The notes beneath the pieces were generated by a model. That model had not been told where the DNA came from. It did no database searches and worked only from the letters and a program-made list of their open reading frames with translations. From the NCBI GenBank assembly GCA_022340585.1, contig JAJDNS010000032.1, forward strand, positions 1-64,000: a DNA stretch of 64,000 nt, in the 5' to 3' direction. The DNA is from Acidobacteriota bacterium (lineage in GTDB: Bacteria; Acidobacteriota; Vicinamibacteria; Fen-336). A program made the position numbers and the translations under genes. Of this stretch, positions 25,170-33,689 are shown piece by piece (the stretch's first letter is position 1; each line of letters opens with the position of its first letter).

Positions 25170-25769
25170 TCACTCCCGCAGCCAGCCCGGAAGCGCACCG
25201 GCGCGGCGCGCTTCCTCGTGAAGATCCGCCAGGGCCTTCTCCGCGGCCCGCAGCTCGGCCTCGGCCTTGTCGGCCCAGGCCTTCATCGTCTGGGCGGAGT
25301 AGATGACGCGTCGCCCGTTCTCGTCGAACCTGGCGGGCTGACCGATGCTGATCTGCCTCACGAGGGCCTCGTAGTGCTTCTTCGCGTACGCGAGATCGTT
25401 GCGGGCGTGACGAGCCCGGTCTCGCCAGAACTCCTCCTTGCTCATCGAGACGGGAAAGACGTTGACGCCCGGCATCTCTGCCTCGAAGAGTCGCCGGGTC
25501 CGCCGGGTCCGAGGCGCCGGTTCCGGGGCACTCGTCCCCGGGTCGTTGGCGAGCTGTCCCTCGTTCGAGGCGAGCTCGTCCTCCGTCACCACCTTCACCT
25601 CGGTCGTGGTCTTCTTCCGCTGCTCCCGTTCCTTGCGCGCGGCTTCGCCCAACGACTGGCCAAAGCCGACGGCCGGGAGCGCGAGGAAGCAGAGCGTCAG
25701 GCCCAGCCGTCGCGCTGGGGCTCCGTCTGGGCAGCCTCCGGCGTTGGCCAGGGCCTCACTCCATGCCAT
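25170..25769 (-). CDS. Putative secreted protein with an SLGEAARKE motif
   Basis: 199-aa exported protein of unrecognised family. A hydrophobic stretch (LGLTLCFLALPAVGFGQ) preceded by Arg forms a signal peptide, cleaved before QSLGEAARKEREQRKK. This SLGEAARKE-type start of the mature protein is, to my knowledge, common in secreted proteins of Acidobacteriota. The C-terminal half is helical and charged (YAKKHYEALVRQ ... KAEAELRAAEKALADLHEEARRAG), probably a coiled coil. The ATG at 25769 is preceded by a GGGGGAG ribosome site. Function unknown. Confidence 0.75.
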   Translation of the reverse strand: MAWSEALANAGGCPDGAPARRLGLTLCFLALPAVGFGQSLGEAARKEREQRKKTTTEVKVVTEDELASNEGQLANDPGTSAPEPAPRTRRTRRLFEAEMPGVNVFPVSMSKEEFWRDRARHARNDLAYAKKHYEALVRQISIGQPARFDENGRRVIYSAQTMKAWADKAEAELRAAEKALADLHEEARRAGALPGWLRE

Positions 25770-25938
25770 GGCTCCCCCTCTCTCGGTCGGTCCGAGCGGT
25801 CTGGTCACAATTCGGCCTGGTTACGAGACGGAGGGATACTGAATCCTGGGAGGAACGGTCAGCGCCGCGCCAGAGACGGGTTGCCTACGTTGCTGGCTCA
25901 AATGATCCAGGCTCGTCCGGAGTGTGCCGCGGACTCCT

Positions 25939-26253
25939 CTAGCCGAGCGTGTCCGGTGGGCCATTCCTGCGAGGAGCGTTCAGGTTCGGGATTCGCGTGC
26001 CGGGCTTTGTCGGCTGGGTCGCGGCCTCCCTCGTCTCGCGAAGGATCTCGGCCAGGGTGACGACGCCGGTGCCAGCCCAGACGGACGCTGCCAGCGCCGA
26101 GACGCCCGCGAACGCAATCGGGGTCAGAGATCGGTGGGTCTCGAACAACGGCGCGATCATGATCCAGAAGCTGGCGACGGCGGCGAACGCCGAGGAGATG
26201 CCTCCCAGCACCACCGCGAACCACAGGAAGGCGCGCCCGACTCTGCGTCTCAA
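25939..26253 (-). CDS. Small hypothetical membrane protein
   Basis: 104-aa protein with two hydrophobic segments (AFLWFAVVLGGISSAFAAVASFW and a second near PIAFAGVSALAASVW). The ends are charged and the C-terminus is proline-rich. The TTG at 26253 is chosen because GGGAGG lies 7 bases upstream; an in-frame start at 26286 lacks one. No family is recognised. The gene lies between a secreted coiled-coil protein and the divergent kinase gene. Confidence 0.55.
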   Translation of the reverse strand: MRRRVGRAFLWFAVVLGGISSAFAAVASFWIMIAPLFETHRSLTPIAFAGVSALAASVWAGTGVVTLAEILRETREAATQPTKPGTRIPNLNAPRRNGPPDTLG

Positions 26254-26411
26254 TCGTGTCCCTCCCTCGGGCGAACGATACGCCAACCGGCGCGATCAGG
26301 AAAGGGACGCGCCGGCACGGGAGTGGCCCCCCGGCCCCGCCGGTGATGGCCGTATAATCCCGGTGCTCCAGGAACAACTCGTGCTGCGTGGCCGTCCGAG
26401 CGGAAGGTGCG

Positions 26412-29054
26412 ATGACGCTGAGCCCAGGGACGCGGATCGGACCGTACGAGATCGTCGGCGCCCTCGGCACGGGCGGGATGGGCGAGGTCTATCGCGCCCG
26501 GGACACGAAGCTCAACCGTGATGCGGCGATCAAGGTGCTTCCGGAGACGTTCGCGCACGACGCCGATTGGGTGGCGCGGCTTCGGCGCGAGGCGCAGGTG
26601 CTCGCCGCCCTCAGTCACCCCCACATCGCCTCGATCTACGGACTCGAAGAGACGGACCAACGCCTGGCGCTGGCCCTCGAGCTGGTCGAGGGAGAGGACC
26701 TCGCCCAGCGCCTCGAGCGTGGCGCGATCCCCGTGGACGAGGCGATCGAGTGTGCGCGGCAGGCAGTGGACGGTCTCGAGGCGGCGCACGAGAAGGGCGT
26801 CGTGCACCGCGACCTGAAGCCGGCGAACATCAGGCGGACCGAGAACGGCACGGTCAAGATTCTCGATTTTGGCCTGGCCAAAGAGCACGCGAGCGGTGCG
26901 GGACCGGCGGGCAGCGATCCGTCCCAATCGCCGACCATGGCGCGTTTCGGGACCGAGGCCGGGGTCATCCTCGGCACCGCCGCCTACATGAGCCCCGAGC
27001 AGGCCCGGGGCAAGCCGGTCGACAAGCGGTCGGACATCTGGGCGTTCGGCGTGGTGCTCTTCGAGATGCTGACGGGCCAGAAGCTCTTCCCGGGAGAGAC
27101 GCTGAGCGACACCCTGGCCGCGGTGCTGACTCGTGAGCCCGACTGGACGCTACTGCCGGCGTCGACCCCTCCGGGCGTGCGCCGGGTCCTCGCGCGGTGC
27201 CTGGAGCGGGACCCGCGGAAGCGCCTGCGCGACATCGGTGATGCCCGCCCGGATCTGGAAGGCACGTCCGAGCCCCCGGGCCCCCAGCCCATCGCCGCAC
27301 GCTCGCTCCGGAGCGTCCTGCCGTGGGGCCTGGCCGCGGCGGCGTTGGCCCTGGCCGGGTGGGCGATGTGGAGCCGGCCTGATCCCGGCGTGGCCGCGCG
27401 CGAGGTGACGCACCTCGATGTCGCCCTGCCGTCCGACGTCGAGCCCATCTGGTCGGTCACGGGAGGGGCCGGGATCTCGTCGAACGGTCGGGGCGTGCTG
27501 ATGTGCGGTGCCACGGGCGGTGTGCGGCACCTGTTCGTGCGCTCGCTCGATCGGGCCGAGGCGAGGGAGATCCCCGGGAGCAGCAACGTCAACGCCAGCG
27601 ACTTCTCGCCCGACGGCGGGAGCGTGGCGTTCATCCGGGGGAACGGATCGGTCACGCGCCTCTCGTTGGCCGACCAGCAACGGGACGTCGTGGCGACCGG
27701 GGCGGACCTCGCCGGCGGGATCGTGTGGAGTCGGGCGGGGATCATCTTCGGTCGCGGCGGGGCGCTGCGGATCGTCTCGCCCGAGGGCGGGACACCCCGG
27801 GCGCTGACCGAGCTCGACGCCGCACGGCGAGAAGTGGCCCACGATTTCCCGATGGTGCCGCCGGGCGAGCGCCACCTGCTCTTCTCGAGCCTGACCACCG
27901 AGGTGGGTGCGGAACGGATCGAGGCGGTCTCGCTCGACGGAGGCGCGCGGTCGGTGGTCGTCGAGCGTGCAACGAGCCCGGTCTGGTCGCCCACCGGCCA
28001 CCTGCTCTTCGCGAGGGACGGCGCGGTGCTGGCGGTGGCCTTCGACCCGGTCACGGCCACGACCCGGGGCGACGCGATCCCGGTGATCTCGCCCGGCGTC
28101 GTGGAGAGGACATCGTATGGCGTCGTGGGATTGAAGCTCTCGTCGACGGGGACACTGCTCTACCCGCCCGCCGGCTTCCAGGACAAGCAGGTGGTATCGG
28201 TCGGCCGCGACGGTGCGGCGCTGGACCTCGGCCTGCCCCCAGGGCAGTACTCCAACCCCCGGATCTCCCCCGCCGGGCTCCGACTTCTCACCGACCTGGG
28301 TGGCAGTGTCGTGGAGACGCTCGACCTGGCCCGGGGCACCCGGGCGCGGCTCACCGCGGCGGCGCTGGGCACGAGCTTCTCCACGTGGGCCGCGGACGGG
28401 AGTCGCGTCGTGTTCCGTCGGTTCAACGCGCCCTTCTGGGTGGCCGCGGACGGGAGCGGCGAGTCCGCCCGGCTGCCCGCGGGGGCGGTCAACGACTTTC
28501 CGTCGTCACCCGGGCCCGATCCGGACTCCGTGATCGTCGTGCGTATCCGGCCCGAGACGTCCGGGGACGTCTTCCTGATGTCGATCAGCGGGGCCTTCGA
28601 GCCCCGGCCCCTGATCGTCACGCCGGCCTACGACGGCGGTCCGCAGCTGGACCCGGACGGCCGTTGGCTGCTCTACCAGTCGAACGCCTCGGGGCAGCAC
28701 GAGATCTACGTCCGGCCCTACCCCGAGCTGGATCGGCAGTGGCAGGTCTCCGAAGGCGGAGGCGTGCAGGCGCGGTGGAGCCGCGGAGGCCGGGAGATCT
28801 ACTACCGCAGCGGACAGCACGTCGTCGCAGTGTCCTTCGATGGCTCGGGTGCGGAGCCGACCCTGGGAACACCCAAGGCTCTGTTTCGCGACGACTACGA
28901 GTTCGGCACGGGCATCAGCATCCCCAACTACGACGTCACGCCCGACGGCCGTTTCGTCATGCTTCGCCGGGACCCCAGCGCCGGCAAGCTCCGCCTCGTC
29001 GTCAACTGGACGGAGGAGCTGAAGCGGATCCTGGCCGAGGGCGGGGTTCGTTGA
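26412..29054 (+). CDS. Serine/threonine protein kinase with PD40-type beta-propeller sensor domain
   Basis: 880-aa single-pass receptor-like kinase. The Hanks-type catalytic domain (residues 11-270) has the glycine loop GTGGMGEVY, Lys41, HRDLKPAN (Asp134) and DFG (152-154), so it should be active. A membrane span near residues 301-319 is followed by an outer domain of repeated WSPTGHLLF and DGSRVVF units, a TolB/WD40-like PD40 propeller. Such kinase-propeller proteins are especially numerous in Acidobacteriota. The ATG at 26412 is preceded by GGAAGG. A TATAAT at 26353-26358 lies about 54 nt upstream. Its ligand and targets are unknown; no substrate gene is adjacent. Confidence 0.93.
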   Translation: MTLSPGTRIGPYEIVGALGTGGMGEVYRARDTKLNRDAAIKVLPETFAHDADWVARLRREAQVLAALSHPHIASIYGLEETDQRLALALELVEGEDLAQRLERGAIPVDEAIECARQAVDGLEAAHEKGVVHRDLKPANIRRTENGTVKILDFGLAKEHASGAGPAGSDPSQSPTMARFGTEAGVILGTAAYMSPEQARGKPVDKRSDIWAFGVVLFEMLTGQKLFPGETLSDTLAAVLTREPDWTLLPASTPPGVRRVLARCLERDPRKRLRDIGDARPDLEGTSEPPGPQPIAARSLRSVLPWGLAAAALALAGWAMWSRPDPGVAAREVTHLDVALPSDVEPIWSVTGGAGISSNGRGVLMCGATGGVRHLFVRSLDRAEAREIPGSSNVNASDFSPDGGSVAFIRGNGSVTRLSLADQQRDVVATGADLAGGIVWSRAGIIFGRGGALRIVSPEGGTPRALTELDAARREVAHDFPMVPPGERHLLFSSLTTEVGAERIEAVSLDGGARSVVVERATSPVWSPTGHLLFARDGAVLAVAFDPVTATTRGDAIPVISPGVVERTSYGVVGLKLSSTGTLLYPPAGFQDKQVVSVGRDGAALDLGLPPGQYSNPRISPAGLRLLTDLGGSVVETLDLARGTRARLTAAALGTSFSTWAADGSRVVFRRFNAPFWVAADGSGESARLPAGAVNDFPSSPGPDPDSVIVVRIRPETSGDVFLMSISGAFEPRPLIVTPAYDGGPQLDPDGRWLLYQSNASGQHEIYVRPYPELDRQWQVSEGGGVQARWSRGGREIYYRSGQHVVAVSFDGSGAEPTLGTPKALFRDDYEFGTGISIPNYDVTPDGRFVMLRRDPSAGKLRLVVNWTEELKRILAEGGVR

Positions 29055-29110
29055 GGCGGGGTTGCCTCAGTCCCAGATGGCCGAGCGGGCGGGCGAGCGC
29101 TGGCGAACCC

Positions 29111-29139
29111 GTGACAGCGCGGACCACCGGGTGTATAGG
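29111..29139 (+). promoter_or_regulatory. Promoter of amrB-amrA
   Basis: GTGACA (29111-29116), 17-nt spacer, TATAGG (29134-29139), about 41 nt before the amrB start. Confidence 0.5.
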
Positions 29140-29180
29140 TAGGGCTCGGGGGCTCGAAGCGTTCCCCTGGGGAGGTCCCC

Positions 29181-30017
29181 ATGACCGCCACCGTGCGCCC
29201 AGCCGCCGTGGCGGGGTCCTGGTACCCCGGCACCGCCGCGGCGATCACCGCCGAGGTGGACCAGTACCTCGACGCGGCGCGTGATGTCTCCGCGCCGGGC
29301 CGGGTGATCGCCCTCGTCAGCCCCCACGCCGGGCTGCGGTACTCGGGGCCGGTGGCGGCCCACGGCTACCGGTTGCTGCGGGGACGGTCGCCCCTGACCG
29401 TCGTCCTGGTCGGGCCCTCCCACCGGGCCGCCTTCGGGGGCGTGGCGCTGCAGGCCCACGGCTCGTGGGAGACACCCCTCGGGCGGGTGCCGATCGACGA
29501 GGAGGTGGCCGGGGGCCTGCTGGGTGCCGGAGCCGGCGTGCTCGAGCACCCGGACGTCCACCGGGACGAGCACTCGCTCGAGATGCAGATGCCGTTTCTG
29601 CAGCGGCTGGTCTCCGACCTCCGGATCGTGCCCGCGATGATGGGCAGCCAGTCGCGCCACGAGGTCGACTCCCTGGCCGAGGCCCTCGCCAGCGCGCTCT
29701 CGGGACGCGAGGACGTGATCATGGTCGCCTCGAGCGATCTTTCCCACTACCAGCCGGCCCCGGTGGCCAACCAGCAGGACGCGGTCGTGGTGGAGCACGT
29801 GGGGCAAATGGACGCCGCCGGGCTCATGGACCGTCTGGAGACCCACGAGAACGTGGCTTGCGGCGGCGGCCCGGTGGTGGCGGTGATGAAGGCGGCGCGG
29901 GCTCTCGGCGCCGACCAGGCGACGGTTCTCAAGTACGCGGACAGCGGCGACGTGGGACCACGCGACAAGTCCCACGTCGTGGGCTACCTGTCCGCGGCGC
30001 TGACGGCCTCGTCGTGA
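29181..30017 (+). CDS. amrB: AmmeMemoRadiSam system protein B (MEMO1 family)
   Basis: MEMO1-like protein of 278 aa, an extradiol-dioxygenase-fold family with conserved histidines: SPHAGLRYSGPVAAHGY, GPSHRAAFGG, DEHSLEMQMPFLQ and SSDLSHYQP. It is paired with AMMECR1 in the AmmeMemoRadiSam arrangement, but the radical-SAM partner (AmrS) is not in the window. The biochemical role of the system is not settled. The ATG has GGGGAGGTCCCC upstream. Its stop overlaps the amrA GTG start by 4 bases. Confidence 0.92.
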   Translation: MTATVRPAAVAGSWYPGTAAAITAEVDQYLDAARDVSAPGRVIALVSPHAGLRYSGPVAAHGYRLLRGRSPLTVVLVGPSHRAAFGGVALQAHGSWETPLGRVPIDEEVAGGLLGAGAGVLEHPDVHRDEHSLEMQMPFLQRLVSDLRIVPAMMGSQSRHEVDSLAEALASALSGREDVIMVASSDLSHYQPAPVANQQDAVVVEHVGQMDAAGLMDRLETHENVACGGGPVVAVMKAARALGADQATVLKYADSGDVGPRDKSHVVGYLSAALTASS

Positions 30018-30598
30018 GCGTGAGAGCGACGGCGGCGGGTGACCTCACCACCGAAGAGCGGACCGAGCTCCTACGCGTGGCGCGTCGGTCGCTGGAAGAG
30101 CACTTCGCGGGGCGAGGCCCCTACCGGCCGGAGCCCGTGACGCCCACGCTGGGAGAGAAGCGCGGGGCCTTCGTCACCCTGCACCGGACCCGGGGCGGGG
30201 ACCTGCGCGGCTGCGTGGGGATGATGCGGTCGGAGGAGTCTCTCGTCCGGACGGTGGCCCGAATGGCGGTGTCGGCGGCCACCGAGGACGGCCGCTTTGA
30301 CCCGGTCACCGCCGCGGAGCTGCCGGAGCTCCAACTCGAGATATCCGCCCTTGGCCCGATGCTCCCGGTAATCCCCGAGGATGTGGAGGTGGGGCGGCAC
30401 GGCCTGCTCATCAGCCACGCGGGTCGGCGCGGCGTGCTGCTGCCCCAGGTCCCGGTCGAGCACGAGTGGGACCGGGAGACCTTCCTCGACCACACCTGCT
30501 TGAAGGCGGGGCTGGCTCCCGGGACCTGGAAGGAAGAGGGCGTCGAGCTCCTCGGCTTCACCGCCGAGGTGTTCGGGGAAGAGGACGCCCCCTCGTAG
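30014..30598 (+). CDS. amrA: AmmeMemoRadiSam system protein A (AMMECR1 domain)
   Basis: AMMECR1-domain protein of 194 aa. The family hallmark LRGCVGMM follows GAFVTLHRTRGGDLRG, and the C-terminal LLPQVPVEHEWDRETFLDHTCLKAGL region is conserved. The GTG start overlaps the amrB stop (GTGA), so the two are co-translated. A third family partner would be a radical-SAM protein, not seen here. Molecular role unknown. Confidence 0.93.
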   Translation: MSVRATAAGDLTTEERTELLRVARRSLEEHFAGRGPYRPEPVTPTLGEKRGAFVTLHRTRGGDLRGCVGMMRSEESLVRTVARMAVSAATEDGRFDPVTAAELPELQLEISALGPMLPVIPEDVEVGRHGLLISHAGRRGVLLPQVPVEHEWDRETFLDHTCLKAGLAPGTWKEEGVELLGFTAEVFGEEDAPS

Positions 30599-30700
30599 GA
30601 AGGGCCACGCGCACGCGAAGGGACGGGCTCGGTCCCCGAGTGAAGCCTCAAGCCACATCGTCCGAGGTCTCCGGATTCCCGGGTACAAGCCGTCGTCGAA

Positions 30701-30742
30701 GGCCAACGAGCTGTCGTTTTCGGCCAACGAGTTGTCGTCCTG
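30701..30742 (+). repeat. 21-bp direct repeat upstream of the PepSY locus
   Basis: Two adjacent 21-bp copies share GGCCAACGAG and TGTCGT (17 of 21 identical). They lie 24 bp before a TATGAT hexamer (30766-30771) upstream of the next gene, a position suited to a regulator binding site. Confidence 0.5.
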
Positions 30743-30801
30743 GGGCATGAACGGTGGAAGGGCTCTATGATGTCCGGCCAGTCCAGCCGCCAGGAGCGTT
30801 C

Positions 30802-31398
30802 ATGACCCGTTGGATGATGCGCATTCACATGTACACCGGGCTGTTCAACTTCACGGCCCTCGTCCTCTTCGGCGTCGTGGGGGTGATCGCGAGCGTGCTC
30901 CCGCCCCACTCCGATCGGCCCCGGCCCGAGCGAGAGGTCGAGGAGGTGGAGCTCGAGGTTCCGGGAGGGCTCGACGACCGGCAGCTCGCCGATCACGTCC
31001 AGGCCACCCTCGCCCTGCCCTTCACGGGCCCCGCACCGGCCTGGACGCTGCGCCGCGACGACGACCACCACCTCCAGTTCCGGCTGCCGACGCCGGCACG
31101 GTCCTAAGAGATCACCGTCCTCGAGGAGGAATGGCGCCTTCGCATCGAGACCCTCCAGGCCGCCTCCTGGCAGTACCTCATCCACCTGCACGAGATGGTG
31201 CCCTCCCGCGTGGCGTCGTCGGACCTGCGGGTCCGGGCCTGGGCCTGGTACCTCGAGCTGTCGATCTGGTCGCTGCTCCTCATGGCTCTCTCGGGTGTGT
31301 ACCTCTGGCTGAGCACCCGCCCCCGGCACCGCTGGGCCCGCGTCTCCCTGGTCGTCGGCACGCTGGTCCTCGTGGGCTTCTACTGGGTGGTGAGGTAG
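30802..31398 (+). pseudogene. PepSY-associated membrane protein gene interrupted by an in-frame TAA
   Basis: One frame runs from the ATG at 30802 (CAGGAG ribosome site) to a TAG at 31396, broken only by TAA at 31105-31107. The first 101 codons give an N-terminal membrane segment (TGLFNFTALVLFGVVGVIASV) and a soluble charged region. After the stop the same frame gives EITVLEEEWRLRIETLQAASW and a second segment (LSIWSLLLMALSGVYLWLS). The parts match one PepSY-TM-like protein of 198 residues when read through. The next gene, 2 bp downstream, is a related membrane protein. The stop may be a mutation, an assembly error or a recoded position; TAC to TAA is the simplest change. The neighbouring gene is intact. 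Confidence 0.75.
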
Positions 31399-31400
31399 CC

Positions 31401-31976
31401 ATGTACCAGCTCTGGCGCGACGTGCACCTGCTGCTGGGTCTGTTCTTCCTCTCCTTCATCCTGATGTTCGGCGTCAGCAGCCTGAACTTCTCCCACCACT
31501 CCTGGTTCGACACCGAGCCGGCCACCGACGAGGCTGTCGTGCCTGTCGATCCCGCCCGGGCCGGGACCCCCCGGGAGCTGGCCCGTCTCCTGATGGAGAC
31601 CGAGGGCTACCGGGGAGAGCTCGGCGAGGTCCGGGACGCCGAAGGCCAGATCGGCTTCAACATCGGCCGCATGGGGACGGTCCACGACGTGGCCTACACC
31701 CGAGGGGAGACGCAGGCCCACGTGAAGACCCGGGTCTGGCCCTTCTCCGCCATGCTGACCTGGATGCACGCGACCTTCTTAGTCCAGCACGAGTATCCGC
31801 TGCACAACGTCTGGGGGTGGCTCATGCTCCTGACCTCGCTGGGGCTGCTCGCCCTCGGCGGAACGGGGCTCTATCTCTGGTTCAAGCTGAAGAAGGAGCG
31901 GCGGATCGGTGTCGTCCTGCTCAGCGCCAACGTCGTGGCGGGTGTGGCGCTGATCGTGCTCCTCTGGATCGGGTGA
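31401..31976 (+). CDS. PepSY-associated transmembrane protein
   Basis: 191-aa membrane protein with an N-terminal segment (VHLLLGLFFLSFILMFGVSSL), a periplasmic region of about 90 residues and two C-terminal segments (GWLMLLTSLGLLALGGTGLYLWFKLKK and GVVLLSANVVAGVALIVLLWI). The layout is that of PepSY-TM proteins, which are often linked to iron uptake or reduction. The GGTGLYLWFKLKKER end resembles the SGVYLWL segment of the preceding broken gene, so the two are probably diverged halves of a PepSY-TM unit. It lies 2 bp after that gene. Confidence 0.75.
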   Translation: MYQLWRDVHLLLGLFFLSFILMFGVSSLNFSHHSWFDTEPATDEAVVPVDPARAGTPRELARLLMETEGYRGELGEVRDAEGQIGFNIGRMGTVHDVAYTRGETQAHVKTRVWPFSAMLTWMHATFLVQHEYPLHNVWGWLMLLTSLGLLALGGTGLYLWFKLKKERRIGVVLLSANVVAGVALIVLLWIG

Positions 31977-32032
31977 GGCGTCTTCGGATCACGGGAGGCC
32001 GCCGAGCCATGGCCGCGGTCCTGGCAAGGGGC

Positions 32033-32581
32033 TCACGACGATCCCACAGGTCCCAAGTAGCGATCCAGCCAGTCCAGAGTCTCCCGGATGACCGGCAGCC
32101 TCGGTGGGGCGTGCCCAGAATCGATGCGGACCAGCTTCTTGTCGGGCACCGCGACTCCGAGCTTGTCGAACATTGGGCGGATACTCGTCTCGAGAGGAAA
32201 GATGAGGTCCTCGCGACCGCTGATGAGCAGGGTCGGGGGCTGCGCGCGTCCCACGAAGTTGAGGGGGGCCAACTCCTGCGGGGCCTTCCAGAGCACCAAC
32301 CCGCCGGCCACAAGGATGCTGGCCTTGAACCTTCGTTCCACGGCCGTCTCGACCGGGCCGCGCAGGGCTCCCCAGCTGAACCCGAAGTAGGCCAGCTTGT
32401 CGTGCGCGACGTCCTCGCGGCTCTCCAGATAGTCCACCGAGCGCGCCACATCCTTCGACTGCTGGATGCTCAGGTCACGCCAGGCCTTCTCCCCTTGGAC
32501 CCTCGTCGCGGAGCGGCGCTCGTACGTCCCCTTGTACATGGGCAGGAGGACGACCCGGCCGCTGCGGACGAGGAAGCCCAC
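32033..32581 (-). pseudogene. Alpha/beta hydrolase fragment lacking its N-terminus
   Basis: About 183 codons of an alpha/beta hydrolase with an intact triad: Ser69 in GFSWGAL, Asp125 in SGREDLIFP and His157 in DSGHAPPR. Its first residues (PYDFGCVGFLVRSGRVVLLPMYKGTYERR, read through the open frame) fall in the middle of a larger hydrolase domain, so the first part is missing. The open frame extends upstream only to 32620, where it meets the TGA of the monooxygenase gene. The best start, GTG at 32581, has no ribosome site. It is most likely a remnant of a larger kinase/SUMF1-type or peptidase-type protein; a short functional protein is less likely. Confidence 0.7.
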
Positions 32582-32620
32582 ACACCCGAAGTCGTACGGT
32601 GTCGAGCGCCCGCCGGGGGC

Positions 32621-32923
32621 TCAGGCGTCCGTGTCCAGGGCCACCTCGTGGATCTCCAGCTCGCCATGCCCCTTGAACATCTCCTTCGGGGGGACGCGGG
32701 AGTGGGCTTCCTTGAAGGCGTCGCTCTCGGTCCAGGCCCGGAACTGCTCCTCGGTCTCCCAGAAGGTCAGCACGATGAAGTGGTCGCCCTTGATGGGGCG
32801 GAGCACGACGTTGCGGATGAAGCCCGGCTGCCCGTCGACCAGGCCGCGCCGGGTGCGGAAGCGGTCGAGGAACTCCTCCTCGTAACCTTCGGCCACGGGA
32901 ATGCGGTTCTGGACCACGATCAT
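32621..32923 (-). CDS. Antibiotic biosynthesis monooxygenase (ABM) domain protein
   Basis: 100-aa single-domain protein of the ABM dimeric alpha/beta-barrel fold. The pattern IVVQNRIPVAEGYEEEFLDRFRTR, then GFIRNVVLRPIKGDHFIVLTFWETEEQFRAWTESDAFKEAH, matches HmoB/IsdG-like and related ABM proteins. Members act as heme-degrading enzymes or small monooxygenases, but no specific heme-ligand set is certain here. It follows the SDR gene by 7 bp and is in the run pilB-SDR-ABM on the minus strand. Confidence 0.88.
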   Translation of the reverse strand: MIVVQNRIPVAEGYEEEFLDRFRTRRGLVDGQPGFIRNVVLRPIKGDHFIVLTFWETEEQFRAWTESDAFKEAHSRVPPKEMFKGHGELEIHEVALDTDA

Positions 32924-32930
32924 CGTCGAC

Positions 32931-33689
32931 CTACTGCCGCGCGCCGCCGGCGACCTCGAGGACCTGCCCGGTGACGAACTCGGCGGCCGGGGTCACGAAG
33001 AAGAGGACGGCCCGGACGACGTCGGCGGAGCGGCCGGCGTGGCCCACGGGCACGCGGTCTCCGAGCATCTGGTCGGCGGCCCTCGCGTCCTTGTTTCCGG
33101 TCTCGTCCTGGAGGAGGCCGGGGGAGACGACGTTCACGGTGATGCCGCGGCGGGCCTCCTCGAGGGCGAGGGCCTTCGAGAAGGCGACGACGCCGGCCTT
33201 GGCCGCCGAGTAGGCGGCCATCTGGGGCTCGCCCAGTGTGGCCTCGGCCCCCACCGCCGCGAAGTTGACGATGCGGCCGAAGCGCTGCTCGCGCATGTGG
33301 GGGAGGACGAGCCGGCACGTGTGGAAGACCGAGTCGAGGTTCGACGCGATCACCCGGTGCCACTCCGCCGCCTCGAGGTCGGAGAAGCTCTTCCAGTTGA
33401 GGCTGCCGACGGTGTTGACGAGGATGTCGATGCCGCCCCAGGTCTTGCCCACGTGGTCGACGAGCCCCTGGGCCTGCTCGATGTCGGTGACGTCGGCTCG
33501 GAAGGCGAGGGCCTCGCCCCCCGCCTTGCGGACCGCGGTGGCCACGGACTCGGCGGCCTTGAGGTCCTGCTGGCAGTTCACGGCTACCCTTGCCTTCTCG
33601 CCCCCCGCCGCCTTCGCCACCGCGGCCCCGAGACCCCGTCCGCTTCCGGTGACGAGAACCACCCTGCCCTTGAGCCCGTCTTCCTTCAT
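32931..33689 (-). CDS. Short-chain dehydrogenase/reductase
   Basis: SDR-fold oxidoreductase of 252 aa. The cofactor loop TGSGRGLG (residues 14-21), the NAG-like NTVG and the catalytic YSAAK (Tyr160, Lys164) are present. The catalytic Ser that normally lies about 13 residues before Tyr is missing: residues 142-159 read NFAAVGAEATLGEPQMAA with no Ser. The enzyme may therefore be altered in mechanism or be a non-catalytic binder. The ATG at 33689 overlaps the pilB stop by 4 bases, an odd coupling between a pilus ATPase and an SDR. It is a FabG-like classical SDR by length; substrate unknown. Confidence 0.88.
   Translation of the reverse strand: MKEDGLKGRVVLVTGSGRGLGAAVAKAAGGEKARVAVNCQQDLKAAESVATAVRKAGGEALAFRADVTDIEQAQGLVDHVGKTWGGIDILVNTVGSLNWKSFSDLEAAEWHRVIASNLDSVFHTCRLVLPHMREQRFGRIVNFAAVGAEATLGEPQMAAYSAAKAGVVAFSKALALEEARRGITVNVVSPGLLQDETGNKDARAADQMLGDRVPVGHAGRSADVVRAVLFFVTPAAEFVTGQVLEVAGGARQ

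Noticed and set aside
31105-31107. Selenocysteine or other recoding at the PepSY stop
   Set aside because: The stop is TAA, not TGA, and no SECIS-like hairpin or other recoding signal is seen; mutation or sequence error is simpler.
31985-32020. A further copy of the palindromic family after the PepSY-type gene
   Set aside because: CCATGGCC and GTCCTGGCA resemble part of the unit, but the arms do not pair.
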